From: an uncultured archaeon
Lineage (GTDB): Archaea; EX4484-52; LFW-46
DNA: 37,401 nt
Reading direction: 5' to 3'
Assembly: GCA_902384675.1 (NCBI GenBank)
Contig: CABMCT010000075.1
Location: forward strand, 1-37,401
This document shows, piece after piece, positions 36,763-37,401 of the stretch; positions within the stretch are counted from its first letter, which is position 1, and each line of letters starts with the position of its first letter. The translations under genes and the position numbers were made by a program. The notes beneath the pieces were generated by a model that searched no databases, had not been told where the DNA came from, and worked only from the letters and a program-made list of their open reading frames with translations.

Positions 36763-37204
36763 AAGCGCTCGGCTTTGTGCCTAAGCTAACAGAGTATGCT
36801 TTCAAAAAATTCTCAACCGTCCTCATTGTATACGGCTCAACAGGCAATTTTGCCAGTTCATCCAGCGAAAACCAGCCATATTCCTGCCCTTCTGAATTAA
36901 GCTTTACTTCGCCTGAATTTGTTTTGCATGCGTAATCGATAAAGATGAAATGCCTCTTTTTCCAGAATGCAGGGTCGAAAATGAATTCCTGAATGCAGAT
37001 AAATTCAATATCCGAAATATCAAGCCCTGTTTCTTCCTTTATCTCGCGCCTGAGCGCATCTTCAGCACGCTCTCCAAGCTCGATATGCCCGCCAGGAACA
37101 ACGAATTTGCCCGCCCATTTATGGGATTTCATCAGAAAGATTTTGCCTTCGGGGTTGAAAATCAGCGCGCCTACTGTGGGTTCCGGGAACTGTTGCTCTG
37201 CCAT
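36704..37204 (-). CDS. NUDIX hydrolase
   Basis: Nudix box GGHIELGERAEDALRREIKEETGLD. Confidence 0.93.
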   Translation of the reverse strand: MAEQQFPEPTVGALIFNPEGKIFLMKSHKWAGKFVVPGGHIELGERAEDALRREIKEETGLDISDIEFICIQEFIFDPAFWKKRHFIFIDYACKTNSGEVKLNSEGQEYGWFSLDELAKLPVEPYTMRTVENFLKAYSVSLGTKPSAFSFSNRRFESLARKCHDFH

Positions 37205-37307
37205 GTATTTAGATTATGTCCAAGAATATAAGAGCTTTGAGGCAATAGAAATCCAAAAACTAAGCATATAAATACTGCTTCACAATGTCTTTTATGCCCT
37301 TTGCCGT

Positions 37308-37401
<94 letters not shown>

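Overview
Archaeal window (DPANN-like gene content; lineage is my inference) on a contig that ends in an artefactual poly-G run. Contents: a probable partial SRP RNA and prefoldin beta; a ~14 kb minus-strand cluster of very large Asn/Thr/Ser-rich secreted surface proteins; a hairpin-rich segment around two intron-containing tRNA genes (Val-GAC, Glu-CTC); housekeeping genes (SufS-like, MetG, ThiI-like, tandem Sua5/YrdC paralogs, rubrerythrin, topoisomerase VI A/B, KH protein, PHP, HTH regulator, RpoP, L37Ae, L10e, NUDIX); and a small accessory patch (DinD/Bro-N-like, PLD+zinc ribbon). Main observations: (1) two parallel surface-protein operons, each with a giant signal-peptide gene split by a single in-frame TAA and followed by a small C-terminally anchored protein ending in the same IGYYFFK-type anchor; (2) an intergenic family of hairpins with almost invariant 17-nt loops (..ATGCA..) and different but self-complementary stems, set in modular cassettes that also form the C-terminus of the NUDIX ORF; (3) hairpins that embed the stop codons of the KH and top6B genes; (4) twin CCGAYAATTRTCGG palindromes on either side of an HTH regulator gene; (5) a tRNA-Glu with an apparent T-loop intron; (6) a ThiI homolog without a PP-loop and a divergent second YrdC copy.
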